Positions 23,154 to 35,461 of a DNA stretch of 64,000 bases are shown piece after piece. Within the stretch, counting starts at the first letter, position 1. Each line of letters opens with the position of its first letter. This DNA is from Amphirosellinia nigrospora (lineage: Eukaryota > Ascomycota > Sordariomycetes > Xylariales > Xylariaceae). The position numbers were made by a program, and so were the translations under genes. Below the pieces are notes generated by a model. The model made no database searches. It was not told the DNA's origin and saw only the letters and a program-made list of their open reading frames with translations. The stretch covers positions 10,327,569 to 10,391,568 of the forward strand of contig SCHM01000002.1 of NCBI GenBank assembly GCA_004123355.1, written 5' to 3'.

Positions 23154-23958
23154 TTAAAAAAATCGTAACCAAATAAATATCAAGACAATAACCGCAAAAA
23201 TGCCTATGGGCGCATACTGCTTAAGGAGCAGGTCCCAGTTAATCTTCACGGCTGCCTTACGGTACTTCTTACTATCATCCCTTAACCTCGAACTCATCTC
23301 GCCCATGCGCTCCAAGCTGTCTCCCCTGTACAATAGATCTTCGATGTTCTTCGTCATGACCTTGGTTACATCGCGGAGCTCATCGTTTAGCTTATCGAGG
23401 TTCTGGGTGGCGCGGGTGTCGGCATATGTTGCTTTGGTGCGGTTGATGAAGGTATCGAATTCCATAAAGGCGTACGGTCGTAACGCAGGGCTATGCAACT
23501 GCTGTGCGAGTACGAGTTGGAGAATTCGGCAGACAGATCTGAGAGGTAGGTGAAGGCGAGCTTGCGCGGGTACGAGCGGTCGCAGATGCAGAGAAAAACG
23601 ATGTCATTGGCGATTAAGTAACTATGAGAGCGGAGCGCGGTCACATTAGCTGACTGTTGAACGGACGAAGTAACGAAACAGCGAGAGGGGGTCTTTGGTT
23701 GTTGCCATACTGTAATGTGTAGTTGCCGCTTTCGATGCTGGCCTGCTGCTCTGAATTGCGGTTCAGTCTCCGGAGGATCAGCTTGATCTGAGACTTGACT
23801 TCGGCCAGGGAGGATTCGCTCTGCTCGTCATCGACAGATGCGCATAGCATCAAGCCTGTCACAGGTCATGTCAGTCTGGGTCCTTCGCTTGCAATGTCGG
23901 GATATTGAGACGCGGGACGCACCGTCGCCCACCGGGCTATCTGTGTAGATCTTATCAT
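23154..23958 (-). CDS. SEC22: Vesicle-trafficking R-SNARE Sec22
   Basis: Sec22 is the longin-type R-SNARE of ER-Golgi vesicles. The start MIRSTQIAR (ATG at 23958) is followed by an intron and GLMLCASVDDEQ. A second intron (about 23615-23714) joins NYTLH to YLIANDIVFLCICDR, completing the longin domain. The R-SNARE helix (NLDKLNDELRDVTKVM, with the family's central Arg in LYRGDSLERM) is followed by the C-terminal anchor APIGIFAVIVLIFIWLRFF. Two single-base slips, one near the first exon end in a G run and one near 23510, interrupt the frame as given. This is an essential-type gene, so I read these as sequence errors. Architecture and length match the family. Confidence 0.93.
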
Positions 23959-24941
23959 TTTGCCTAAGACTCAATAACGCGCGGTTGCTATCGTGGTGTT
24001 TTGTTCCAAGACCGTGTATCAACTGAGATATCGGTTGCCTAGTTCTGGAACAAAGAGTGCGGCGGTATACGTGTCTTTTAGATTAGGCAAGATGGCGGCA
24101 GGCAGTTGGAACTTAAAGGTGCAGGTAATGCCGCTGCGTCGACCCGAATCGATGAAACTGGACGTTGGAACGAATCGGCGTCTGATTATTGAAGCCCGAA
24201 CCGAGAAGGTTGCTGAAAATGTTAGGGCGATTGGTATGTTTGTTAAGGTATAGCTTGAAAGAATCACTCTAGTTATAACCTTAGGTAGTTGATATGCTTC
24301 GAGCGTGGAGATGGAGGAGTGATGCGTCGAGCTGTCCAGAACAGGGGTTGCGTGGGGCAAACGCTGCCGTGCTGCGCTATACTGTAATTAGCGGCATTAT
24401 GGTGGAGTTATGTGCTAGCTAGATCTTTAACTGGCTCCAGCATATTTAAATTGCCCTTTTGGGACGTCATCGCATCTCTCTTCTATCAGCCTTACTCAAC
24501 TTTGATACCTTCTCATCACAAGCAGGTACACTCATACCGCCTTTGCATTGACATTTTCCTACACTTTCATACACTATACCATAATCTTGCAGCTCCTGCA
24601 TCAAATAGTCTTTTAGCCGACTGTGACTTCACGTATCCACGTACATGCAAATAAACATACACCGCCTTTAAGTCCGATCCTAATCGTTTGATCGATTGGA
24701 CGGACCTTATCGCCCGGCTCCCTTCGAGATACCTTACATTAATATGGATACATAAATTCCGACTTCATTGTGGCCTATGGTCATGCCAACTTGGCCCAAT
24801 CCTTCGTTAATCTTCCCAAATCCCAAAAGTCTCTACTTAAAACTATTCGTCTCGATTATGGCCGCTGTCAATTTCTACGATTAAACCATCGAGATCTTGC
24901 AGCTCAACATTATCTACTCACCAACACTACCACGCATCAAT
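23959..24941. other. Divergent promoter region of SEC22 and the Asx-domain gene
   Basis: About 980 bases separate the two divergent starts. The short open frames here show no motifs. Pyrimidine-rich sequence near 24,470-24,560 and 24,790-24,940 may be leader or promoter of the plus-strand gene. Confidence 0.45.
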
Positions 24942-26597
24942 ATGCCGCCTTGCAGGCCTGCCTCAGCAAAGGCAACTAAAGTTAATGATGGCGCCTCGGC
25001 AACCAGCACACCGAAGCGCATGACGAGGTCATATCGTGCAAGTCATACAACCAACACGCCCGGCAATGCCAGTCCTTCCCAGGACGAACTCAGCATTGAA
25101 GTTGAAGGGACTGGTAGTACAGCGCAAGCGAGAGCAGACCCGGAAGTAGTGATGGATGAGATCGTTGTATCTAAGACGCCAAAGAAGGCAAAAGCCAATG
25201 ATGTTGATGTAACAGGCCAAACTACTAAATCTGGCAACTCAGCAGAGAGTTCGAGGGTACTAAGACGGTCCAGTCGGACTTCATCTATCTCGCAGGGCGG
25301 AATCGTCGCCCTATCACCATCGGGCAGAGGCGTTTCAATGAAGAAACAGGATTTCCCAGTTGGCATCGCTGCCGATGACGACGGCAAACCTGACGAATTA
25401 TCGGACCCGCCGACGGCTAAGAAGCGGAAAGTTGAGCCCAAGCCTGTGCAACGGGTAGCTTTCCGTAAAAGCCGCTCTAAATGGGACAACCCTGATGAGA
25501 TGCTTACGAATCCCGAAGCCCCTCTTGCCGAAGCAAACCTCAGGGTAAGCTGTCCCGTTCATCTCCTACCCTATTGATTTTGGTGATCTAAGAAATCTGT
25601 GAGTACTAACATCATTCAGGATCTTCTCTGCAGCCCCAAGGCATGGGATATTCTAACACGTGAGGAGAAGAATAATATTCTTGCTAGATTTCCGGATGGT
25701 GATGAAATCCTGGATTCTGGCACACCCAATGCTCGCCCTGACATTGCAGCGCTACGCAACAACGATAATTTTCGACATGACGTAGCACGGTACCAGGATG
25801 GACTGAGTAGGGGGTTTCATGACGCAGAGTGGATTCAGCAGGCCCAGGCAGCGCACAATTCGCGTGAACTGGGCTTTTACGACGAATTCATGGCTGCCGA
25901 TTTCGAGGAGAGATGGGGCATGACATTGCCTGAGCAGCCACCTACCAGATCTGGGCCGAATGGAAACATTAGCCGCCAGGCCAGTCACACTCCTGATGTG
26001 GAGGTGAACGACGCGCCCATCGAATCAGGCACAATTATTTCGTCTGAACAAATGGTGAACCAGTATCAAGGAAGAAATGGCACGGCCAAAATTCAATCTA
26101 CAGATGCACTACAAGATCTTTCAGCCGCGGTCAACGTACAAGACCGAAAGGATAACGCCGAGGACACAAATAAGAGCAACTTGGAACATGTCTATCATAT
26201 GTCTGGAGATGAAGGTAAAAAGACAGATCAACCACTTGGAAACGACAATATAAAAGCGAGACTAGCCCAAGCAGAGTCTGTGACTACACAAAAATCTACG
26301 GCGGAAGGCGGCCAGATGAACGAGGATCGCAGCCATGGCGTTGAAATCGCAAGCATCCCGTCGCTGCCTGCTGTGACGGAGAGAGCCGAGCAAGAACTCG
26401 ACCGGAAATCGTCCGAGATGACTGTGGCCCAGCGAGCTGATATCGTGGAGGCCGCAGGGAAGCACGAAATTGCGATAGCGCAAGATATCATCAATCACAC
26501 CGTTACCGTAGACGATATTTCGGATATGGCCCAGAAACATCAGGATGAGGAGACGTCCTCGGAAGTTAAAGCGACAGAACACCAACAGTGGCGATAA
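24942..26597 (+). CDS. Asx-homology (DEUBAD-type) domain protein
   Basis: Exon 1 (24942-25544) gives a disordered, Ser/Lys-rich N-terminus with likely nuclear signals (PKRMTRS, KKRKVEPKP). The intron at 25545-25619 is clean and in phase. Exon 2 begins with LLCSPKAWDILTREEKNNIL, then FPDGDEI, then FRHDVARYQDGL and GFHDAEWIQQAQ. This is the Asx homology (ASXH/DEUBAD) domain, which in animals binds and activates the UCH deubiquitinase BAP1/UCH37. The remaining 200 residues are polar and disordered. I chose the ATG at 24942 over the in-frame ATG at 24897 because MPPCRPASAK starts the low-complexity region. No frame breaks. Probably a nuclear chromatin or ubiquitin regulator; the partner is unknown. 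Confidence 0.85.
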
Positions 26598-27280
26598 AGA
26601 GGGAACCTGACGCGGCACAGCCCGCGGCACTGTAAATAGTGGACTTCTCGACCCATCGAAGACTTAGAGACAGGGCAAATGTCCGTGGAAAACTCTAGTG
26701 TTTCTTACTGGAAAGTCCGGGGGTGGGAGAAAACGGAATCAGGACAAGGGGCTAAACGACAGAGCTGAAATGTCTGAGTTATGTATGAGACCTGCTAATT
26801 ACTGCGAGGAGGTTGGCGTAAGTTGATGCCTGCTAATACGTCCATAACGACGTTTGATGATGACGATGACGAGACGCTCTCAATGAAGCGAGATGAGATG
26901 AGATGAGATTAGCGGACAGCCTGAGATACCCGAGATTCCTCATCATTAATACAAGAAATCTTTTAATCAAATTGGGGGGGGGTTTCCACCACCACATTGC
27001 CATGCATTTTGTACTATTGCCTAGATTGCGAACACACGTTGACAGACTCGCATTCGGCTCTTTAGTGCTGCTATCAAGCTAAAGTCAGTAACAATAATAT
27101 CTCGAGCGGCCCCTTACATGTACAATAATCACAAGCATAGCTTCTCTTTCTCGTCGATCTCAAGATTACACATCTGTCATTACTCATATCATCTATCTCC
27201 CTACATGATTTTCTCTCACCCCTTATTCTGAACCCCCTTCAGCCTTTTAGCGTATTTCACAGTTCTAACTAAAAAACATG
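26598..27280. other. Convergent 3' spacer
   Basis: The spacer lies between the convergent Asx-domain gene and TRS120. It contains a GAGAT repeat (26,885-26,908) and a long G run near 26,975. No coding signal. Confidence 0.5.
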
Positions 27281-30200
27281 TTACTGCTTTCTCTCGCTAC
27301 TACATACATACGTGTCTCTCCTATTCCTCGTCAGACTCGGGCCTATCACATACAGCGACAACACAAGGCCGTCTAGAATGCCAGATGCGGCGCTCCTTGG
27401 CACCGAGCACCGCATCCAACATAGTCTGGGTATCGGCTCTCTCCTTTGTCGGATCACCTCCTGCTCCTCGTCCTGGGTCAGACTCCGGCCGGTGGATTCA
27501 CGTTTGTCTTTCTCGCCGGGCGCCTTCCATAACTGCGTCTCCTCGACAGAGGCTGAGATTTCGAATTCCCCACGACAGAGCGCCGTGGCGCCGATGAGCA
27601 GCTCCGTGCTCGACTTGGCGTCGAGCAGAGGTAGAGTCTGTTGAAGGGTGCCGTTCCACGCGAACTTGCGCGTGAAATCGAGCGCTACATTGACTGGTCG
27701 GTTGCGAAGTGAGGGCAGGATGCGGACGGTGGGATATATGGGCTTCTCCGTGCGGTTCGTTACCTGTACTTTGATCTGCACGAACTCGTCCACGAAGATG
27801 GTGTTCGCTGTGCCCTGAGACTGCTCTGGCTGCGGCTCCTCGATCGAGATGTCGATGCCGACCTCATCAATCTTAATAGCTTCAACCATGCGTGACGTTA
27901 GGCGTATACCGCGCAACTGAATAGTACCCTCTCTGGGTGGCCCAGACAGAGTCTTCCAAGTACCGGAAATATTTTCGAGCATTTTCTCCCGATACCAGAA
28001 GGACTCGCGGTTTCCACGTTCGATCTCCGGTGTGATCTTACTGCTACTGACGACAAACTGTCGTTGTCGGGATGGATTTAGCGCGGGTATTGAAGCATGT
28101 GGATCTTCGATATATATCCTTGGAACTGGCACAACGACACGGTTCGTATTTCCAGGCAGTATGTGTTCTTCTATACCGATATGTTTACCAGCTTTGAGGC
28201 GCACTTGCATATCACTCGGCCAGGCGTTTCGAAGATCCAGGAGCAGTAGGCAGCAGTCGCTAGATGGTTGAGACTCTTCCCACTCGCCTGACCCTATACG
28301 ATTCCATAACTGTTGAGGCACGTTCGTTTGTATGGGGAGAATATCCGCTCTTGATAGTTCGACGCCAGCATTTACAGTAACCATAAGATCTAGGCAAACC
28401 TGGCGAGTAAAAAATTGACTCTCTATCTCTGATTGAGGCATTCCTAGGTGTGCATAGTCGACCTGTATTGTTCCACTGGTGAGTCCTGGCTTTCCAAGGA
28501 TTTCGAATTCGAATGTAGCCGTGGACCCTGGTGCGATATAACGCTTAGAATCGTCAATCTTGCAAAGCCGCAGAGCTTGTTTCTTCGCGAGAATCCACTC
28601 GTACTCGTGCAGTTCAGCCAGAGTTGCATCTCGATTAGTTAATGCAGTGTGGAGAGGAGCTTGAGTAGAATCTTGGAACGAAAAGAGTAAAAGATCCGCT
28701 GGCGTTGATGAGATATTATGTAGTGTAACCGAGAAGGTACGTCGTTCTCCGTCAAGAAGCATGATAGACGATTGTGGAAGGGAGCTTGATTTGATGAGAA
28801 TAATAGGCTGGGCCTTTATTACACCCAAGTCAATACTATCGGGTTTGAGTAGCGGCCCTGGAGGTGGCAAAGCTTGTTTCTGCTTCAGTGCGCCTAGGCC
28901 AATGCCTTTCACCTTCAACTCTTGATCAGGGGTCCAAGATTGCGAAAATATGGGAAACCTTCTCTCGCGACAACCAAGCACTCTTACAACCGCACCAGTG
29001 ATCTTTAGCGACCCTGCGCTCCGCGGAGTTCCTTGAATTTTGAGTATTTGTGTCCGGTAAGGTCCTACAACTGTTGATATCACCGAAGAATCGAAATCAG
29101 CACCCTCGGTGTATAGCTTTATGCTTTCGATCTCGAGCTCGATTTCGAATGGGTTTTGTATAACGATCCGGAAAGTTGCGGCCTCATCGGCAACGAGGGT
29201 TTGCGTAACTGCCAACTTGTCCGCCGTTCTAAGAAATGGGTTATAGATAAAGGGATTAACATCCTGGGAGGTTCGTGCTGTTGTTACCCCTGGTAGAACC
29301 TTTTTAGGATGCGCTGTTGGTGGCCGTGTTGCCGGTAAGGGGTCGAGGGTAATGCCACGTATTAAAAACTCATCCCAATATTCAGCAGATAGGTGTCCTA
29401 GTCCCATTCTCTGGGACAAACTTGACGTCTTCGATATATTTGTGACCAGTCGGACTTGTTCATCTCGTGAAACCATAGGCGCAGCATTTTCCCGGCGAGG
29501 ACCAGGAGCAACGCCACTGCCGGCTGTACGTAGTAAATCGCTAGAAAACTTGAGTACACCATGGAAATCCGGGAGAGCCTCAGAGAAGTTAATGCAAGCG
29601 CGGGCGATATTGAGCTTGACGTTTGGAAATCCAAATTGTCTTATAGCTGACTGGCTGTTGATTCTTGCGACGACCTCCTCATCAAGATCACTAGTTGAAG
29701 ATGAGACTCCTGGCCCACTACTAGTATCCTCAAACCCAACGACACCATATGTCTTGCATAGTAGCCCAAGGAATGCATCTATACCGTGCTCTATATCGCC
29801 CTTGTTGAGATCAAGCGCACCAGCACCTTTGCCATGTCCATTGATAGCATTCAGAGCGACCAGTCCAGCAGCTGGATGAATACCTACTTCAGCAGCACCC
29901 CTCGTCCTCGCTTCAACTAGCCCTCCAATCAGTACTGATATCAATTCACGTACTACTAGCGCCTTTTTTCTGTGATACCCTAGAATGCCTAAAATGGCAG
30001 CAATACCGCTTAAAATGATTGAACGATCCACGGTCGTCAGCAGTTCAGGTGCCGACGAAGGGAAAGCTTTGAATAAAAAACTGTTGATGTTCCTCTTGAT
30101 GGTGTGATTGTAAGGCGCGGGGAAGTATCAAGGATTCTTGATGGATATTTACCCAGTATCATCACGTCGAGCGACTCCTTGCTGAGCCTACCTTCACACA

Positions 30201-31774
30201 GATGAAGCGCAGTGAGAGCGTTGCAGAATCGAATGATAGTTTCTGATAGGGGAAAAGGAGGTAGCTGTTCTCCCGAGATTCTTGAGTATAGTCCGATGAT
30301 TCTCTCCAGTAGGTCCGGAAGGATTATCTGGAAGTTCCGAAGGTACTTTGGCTGACTAGGATCCGCCCCTTCAGCATCAAGAGCTTTGGATAAGGCGCTA
30401 GATGACTTCTCGTTCGGAGGCAGACATACATTTGGCACCTGAAACTCAAGTCCCGCCCAGGCAAGCATAAGAAGATTGATGAAGACGAGTTCAAGTGCCT
30501 TGCCATGCCAAAGATGATCATTGATAGACTTCGCAACGGTTGCACCCTCGATGAGTTCCTTCAAGGCATCTGTCCAGCGACCAGCCTGAAGATACAAAGA
30601 CCCTACTACGATGGTGGCTCGTCCTTTGCCCTTGTTCCTCCACTTCTCATTCAAACCCCCCGGTCCAAACCCTTGAACAGCAACCTTGTCTTGATTCGAT
30701 GACCTACTAGTCTCTTCGGTACCATTCTTCCCCTCGGGACTTAAGGCCCCCAAATTTGTCCCATTCGCGGAGATGTCGTCAAAAGTAGTAGGTGGCTGGA
30801 CAGCCCGCTCCGGACAGGGGTTGATGGCCGAGCGGAAGGAGTCGAGCTATTTGAACCGAATGTGCCTGATTTGAAAGGGGGCATTGACATACGGACTTGA
30901 GTTCTGTCCGCAGCGCCACTTGAAGAGGCCGACCTCGCCACCGTCGAAACCGCAAACTGAGAATTCCTCCTCGCAATCGGGTTGGCATCATCAGAAGTCC
31001 ACGACCCAGTGCTTTGAAGTCCCGGGCGACTTGGGGCCTGGCCCGGGGAATCGATAGATGTCATAGCCTCGAATGATTTGGCAAGCGTGTTCATTTCTGC
31101 CAGTAAGACGGAGGATATATCGCACATGACCGTCTTCATTGTTGTCCGCTTGGATTGTTCGGGTGGGGGATGGTCTTGATGCCTTCTGGTAGTGGTATTG
31201 TGGTGTCGACGGGTGGGTTGTAGTCGAATATGAGCACATGATGTGTAAGAACCTTTGGATATGCATCTCTCAGGTCCTCCAGCTCTTGGTAAAGCGTACG
31301 GATGTTCTTCTCAACCATGGTAGGCGCATGGCCGTTGGTAGACTGTCTCTTGCTGAAGTCGGCATTCTGTAGCTCCTGTCCGTCGGCAATGGCGATGACG
31401 GCAAGCGGCTCTCGGAATAGCTCGAAGGGTGATAGAGCGAGGTGCGAGGGCGGTGGCACGTATGTAATCAAATCGTAAAATATGGCTCCGTCAGGAAAGG
31501 CAAGAGGGGAAAACATATCTATGCACCAAGGCATCAGCATTTTATGGCGGTTGCAAGCACAGCATGTAGAAGGAAGGGATCAGGACAGAACGGAGACAGG
31601 ATGCTCACTTCGATTGGGGCGCCCATCGGCACTGATGTCGCGGAGTTGGACGACATGTTCCTGATGGAGGCGCTGGGCAAAGGCCTCGAAACGCTCGCCC
31701 CTGATGCGGCCGATGGGCAGCACTAGAGCTCGTACCCTCGCCGGCGCAATGGGCAGCAAGGCATCCAGACTCAT
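27281..31774 (-). CDS. TRS120: TRAPPII subunit Trs120 (TRAPPC9)
   Basis: Trs120 is a large subunit of the TRAPPII complex that activates Rab GTPases at the late Golgi. The start is MSLDALLPIAPARVRALVLP (ATG at 31774). An intron of about 85 nt near 31,520-31,606 joins GRPN to MFSPLAFPDGAIFYDLITYV. The N-terminal alpha-solenoid includes LTHHVLIFDY, AGRWTDALKELIEGATVAKS and the landmark GYHRKKALVVRELISVLIGG. The long C-terminal part is beta-rich with repeated immunoglobulin-like strands (for example FRIVIQNPFEIELEIESIKL). Slips lie near 31,160, 30,785 and 30,090, each at a short C or G run. The last 2.7 kb is open without a break. Total length of about 1,450 residues fits filamentous-fungal homologues. 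Confidence 0.9.
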
Positions 31775-32509
31775 CCTGACATTAGTCCCCGGGCTGGGCT
31801 ATATAACGCGGCACTCGGCATGCCTGCTGCTGCGTGGTAGGGTTGAGGGAAGTTATCGCGCCAGCCGTGGTTTATCGCATGAGTAGTGTTGATAGGTGTC
31901 GCACAAAATCGGAAGCTATATTAGGAGAGGCGGATCCGTTTCAACTAGCAAATAGACCGTAGTAGTAGATCCAGCAGCTGCATATGTTGTCGCGCTCGGA
32001 CGGCGTCGGGTCGCAAGTGTCATTCGACGTGGAATGTGGTGGTGTAGGTATTTAAACCTGGAAGCATCCGATCCCAAGGTCTGTTCGGTCTTGTTGAGTG
32101 TTGCTAGCTAAGGGACCAAGCTAACTTCTTGGGTGGCCAATCAGGGGCCTGCTTCAACCTGCCTAGTCGTGGGTAACCCGAGTTTCAGTTACCAGGATTC
32201 ACTAACCTCCAACTTTTAACTCCAATATCCTCACAACAATATTGCAGCCAAAGATCAAACTAGCATGGCACGTGGTATCCATATCACAAAACTTGACAAA
32301 GTAGCATTAGAATGATAGAGAGAGTTGATATGACGATATCGGTGATTGTGAGAAATACTAAACCGATCATATATATAGGAATTAAACAAGAATTTGTATT
32401 TTATTTAGCAACAGTCCATCCCCATGCCCAACTCGTGCAACCTTTACCTCGCTGCTGCCCATTATCCATTGTTTTATAAGGATAGCAAGACTACCTATAG
32501 GAGGTAATA
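31775..32509. other. TRS120 promoter and SDR 3' spacer
   Basis: No gene can be supported. A/T-rich sequence near 32,280-32,420 probably belongs to the 3' side of the SDR gene. Confidence 0.45.
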
Positions 32510-33680
32510 TCAAGATGCCACTGAGTTGGGCACCATCCCTGCATCATCCTCCACGGCCCTCGCTTTGCCCTGTCTAGCTTCATTTTTCAACTCGCTCTCA
32601 AAGATGTCGACAGCGACACTAGCCTCGACGAAATCTTCCAGCTCTTCTGTGACCGTCTTCAGCTTCTCTTTGACCGCTTCAGCGCCCTCGAACCCGACAA
32701 TATGTCGGGCGGGTGGGTTTTCATGGCCGCCAATTGCCGTCAACGCGTGTACCGTTTCCGCAACCAGGCGGTCGGTAGAAGCAGTCGGCAGCTTCGGGTA
32801 CCTGTGCAAGATGTCCACATCTGACTGCTCGATGGCCGTCTCCGGGTTCAAGTTCAACATATTCGTTAACATGTCTCGTACGCTTGGCGCCGGGTTATTC
32901 TCGCTGTCGTAATATGGCAATGAGGGCGAGAAGACGATCTTATTAGTCAACGTCTGGATCTCCTTGTGAGGCTGGACAATGGTAACTTTGATATTGAAGG
33001 GCGCCACCTCGTAAGCTAGCGAGTCGCAGAACCCCTCAAGTGCCCATGTCGCCGCTGTATACATGGGCATTCCAGGCGTGCCGATGTGTCCGCCAATGCT
33101 CGTAAGGACCATGATGTGACCGGTATGTTCGGCGCGCAGCATCGGGAGAGCCGCTTTAATGAAGTTCACCTGTGAGAAAAAGATGGTTTCGAATTGGTCA
33201 CGTACAAGATTTTGAGTCACAAGTGAGGTAGACAGCTCTTCGACTGATCCAACGACAGCTAATTCGCGCACGAACTCGTCAGCGTACGTTGCAGCCGATG
33301 AGGTACGGTGCTTTGAGTTGAAGATAATACATGTATATATATACCTTCTGAGGTGCAGCACAGCAATATGTCGATGCGGCCAAAAACATGTTTCGCCTCG
33401 GCCACGGCGGCACCGCACTGGCTCATGATGCGACCATCGCAACGTATACTCCTTATGCGGTCCTTCCAACCCTCCTATCTTTCCGATTGCTCTTGCACTC
33501 ATTTACGAGTTCGCGAAATTCAGCACTGCGATCGTCATGCTCGATCTCATGGGGTGGCAGACAAGCGACGACATAATCGCCATGGATGAGCAATTGCCTA
33601 ATCAGACGCACTACTAATGGTGAGAGTGAGGACGTCAAAAACCATGTTCGCGGAGAATTGTGTGTCGCTACGCTATTCAT
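32510..33680 (-). CDS. Non-canonical short-chain dehydrogenase/reductase-like protein
   Basis: The fold is that of an SDR: an N-terminal beta-alpha start (TWFLTSSLSPLVVRLIRQLL), the strand before helix 4 (FGRIDILLCC) and QFETIFFSQVNFIKAALPML. The active-site region is IMVLTSIGGHIGTPGMPMYT. An intron of about 90 nt (around 33,265-33,350) joins CCTSE to AVVGSVEEL. The usual cofactor loop TGxxxGxG reads TSSLSPL, and the catalytic YxxxK reads YTAAT, so the lysine is missing. The Ser and Tyr remain. The C-terminus carries PPARHIVGFEGAEAVKEKL. I recall fungal relatives with the same losses, so this may be a distinct non-enzymatic branch rather than decay. One slip lies near 33,460. Confidence 0.8.
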
Positions 33681-35461
33681 TAGTGGAAGCTATTTATGGG
33701 CCAGGGGCCAGCATTAGATTAAGTGGGAATGGTGGTACGAGATATGTTCATTTATCTCAACGCTTCTTCTTTTTTGGAAAAACATAGAGATGTGGTGCCT
33801 GATGATGTGATGTTGGGGCTTTGTCGGAGGGAGACGGAGAATAGGCTAAGGTTAGTCGGATGAATGAAATCGGAGAAAGGAGACGACGAGCGAGCAAGCG
33901 TCGCTTAGGCTCAATGACATCCATCTACTGTACCTAGGGAATGACGCACGGAAGGATGCTGCAGGGACGGCATGCGAATGCCGCGCTGGTCCGGCCGAAG
34001 AAGACGACTCGGCGTGTTTCTTCTCGGACATTTCTTTGCTTTTTCTCTTTGGGGTGGTATTCTAGCTTAAACGCCAATATGCGCAAATAGAGTACGGCGG
34101 CTGTCGATCTTTGCCCCGTACTTCAGTACCCTCGACAGAATTGCGATATTCGACAAAAGGGACTAATTCGTTGAGGTCCTGCTCTGTACATGGCAGTAAC
34201 GAGGGAACGAGAATCCGTCGAGGCGGTCATTCATAAGAGCAGAGCAGAGGACGAGTTGGCGACCCTATGGACGGGGCTGACGACTGCCGTCACGATTTGC
34301 ATTAAGTGAGTGTGATGATAATCTCCCCCCCAACACCAGGAGCTTATAGCATCTCGTAGTAATACCATGCACAAGCAGTTAGGTAACAAGACGTACGACG
34401 ACGCGAGATGAGCACCCGTATACTTGGGCAAAATAAAATGTCTTGTCTCGCAAATCTTGCGCGCATCATTACAATGCCTAGAAGCTATGTATTATAATAA
34501 TAACAACAAGATGGGGTCTCCCTTGGTAACCCATCCCTCTTCACCGAGGTCAACTAAGAACCCGGCAGTTGGAAGTACAGCCGTACCGGAGAATGGGGCT
34601 GGGGACATAGTTGGCCCATTTTCAGCTTACTCGGGTTGGTGTGGACTATCAATGATGTTGTACCTACCTAATGATGAAGAGAAGTCGGCTGTCATCCTCC
34701 AAAGTTCCAAGATTCCAAAGTGCTGCTCGCTAAGTTCTGAGTCAGTACTTAGCATTGTCTCGGAAATGAATAACCGACTAATAGGTCCCCGGCCTTGAGT
34801 TGCATAAACTTTTAGGTAAGGGTTAACGTCCCATTTCAGGCATGACGATACAATGTAATGCATTGAAAGTTCAGACTATACCTACCATCTAACTCACAAG
34901 GATCAATGAGATTGATCGTTACACCCTGGTATGACGACAATTTTCATCTTACCAGATTGAAAATGTCCCGGAAAAAATGGGCAGTCCGTAGGTATTGTTA
35001 GAAGGGCTAAGGTACCTAAATAATTATCTATCCGACAGACAAGAAGTGCCCACCCGATCTATGGGTAATGATTAGATCCTGGGCTTAAAAACTACCTACA
35101 GCATTAAGATGTTACTGAATAGGTACTTGGCTGTAACGCGCAGTTCCAAATTTTAGAGAAATTGCTAGCCACATGTAGGTAGTTCATCAACTTAGATAAG
35201 TGAAAAACTACCCGAGTACGGCTACTTCCGCTTTTTAGTGATGTCAATGGGATAGGTTTCACAAAGCGACAAATGAGTCCGAATCCGACTTCGGCGGAGG
35301 GCAAGTCGGGGGACATCGCATCACCGTGACTCCAATACAGCGCAAGTAATTTTTTAGCTCCAATATCTAAGCAACTTCCTCCGTGAGAACAGAGAAAACT
35401 GTCCCCGGCCAGGAAGAGAATTGTCGCCCATTATTTTAGTCGTCGTAGACGTATTGCCAAG
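33681..35461. other. Long divergent intergenic region
   Basis: About 1.8 kb separates the divergent SDR and SER1 genes. No open frame shows motifs. TACCTA words are frequent near 34,660-34,680 and 34,990-35,180. Nothing else stands out. Confidence 0.45.
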
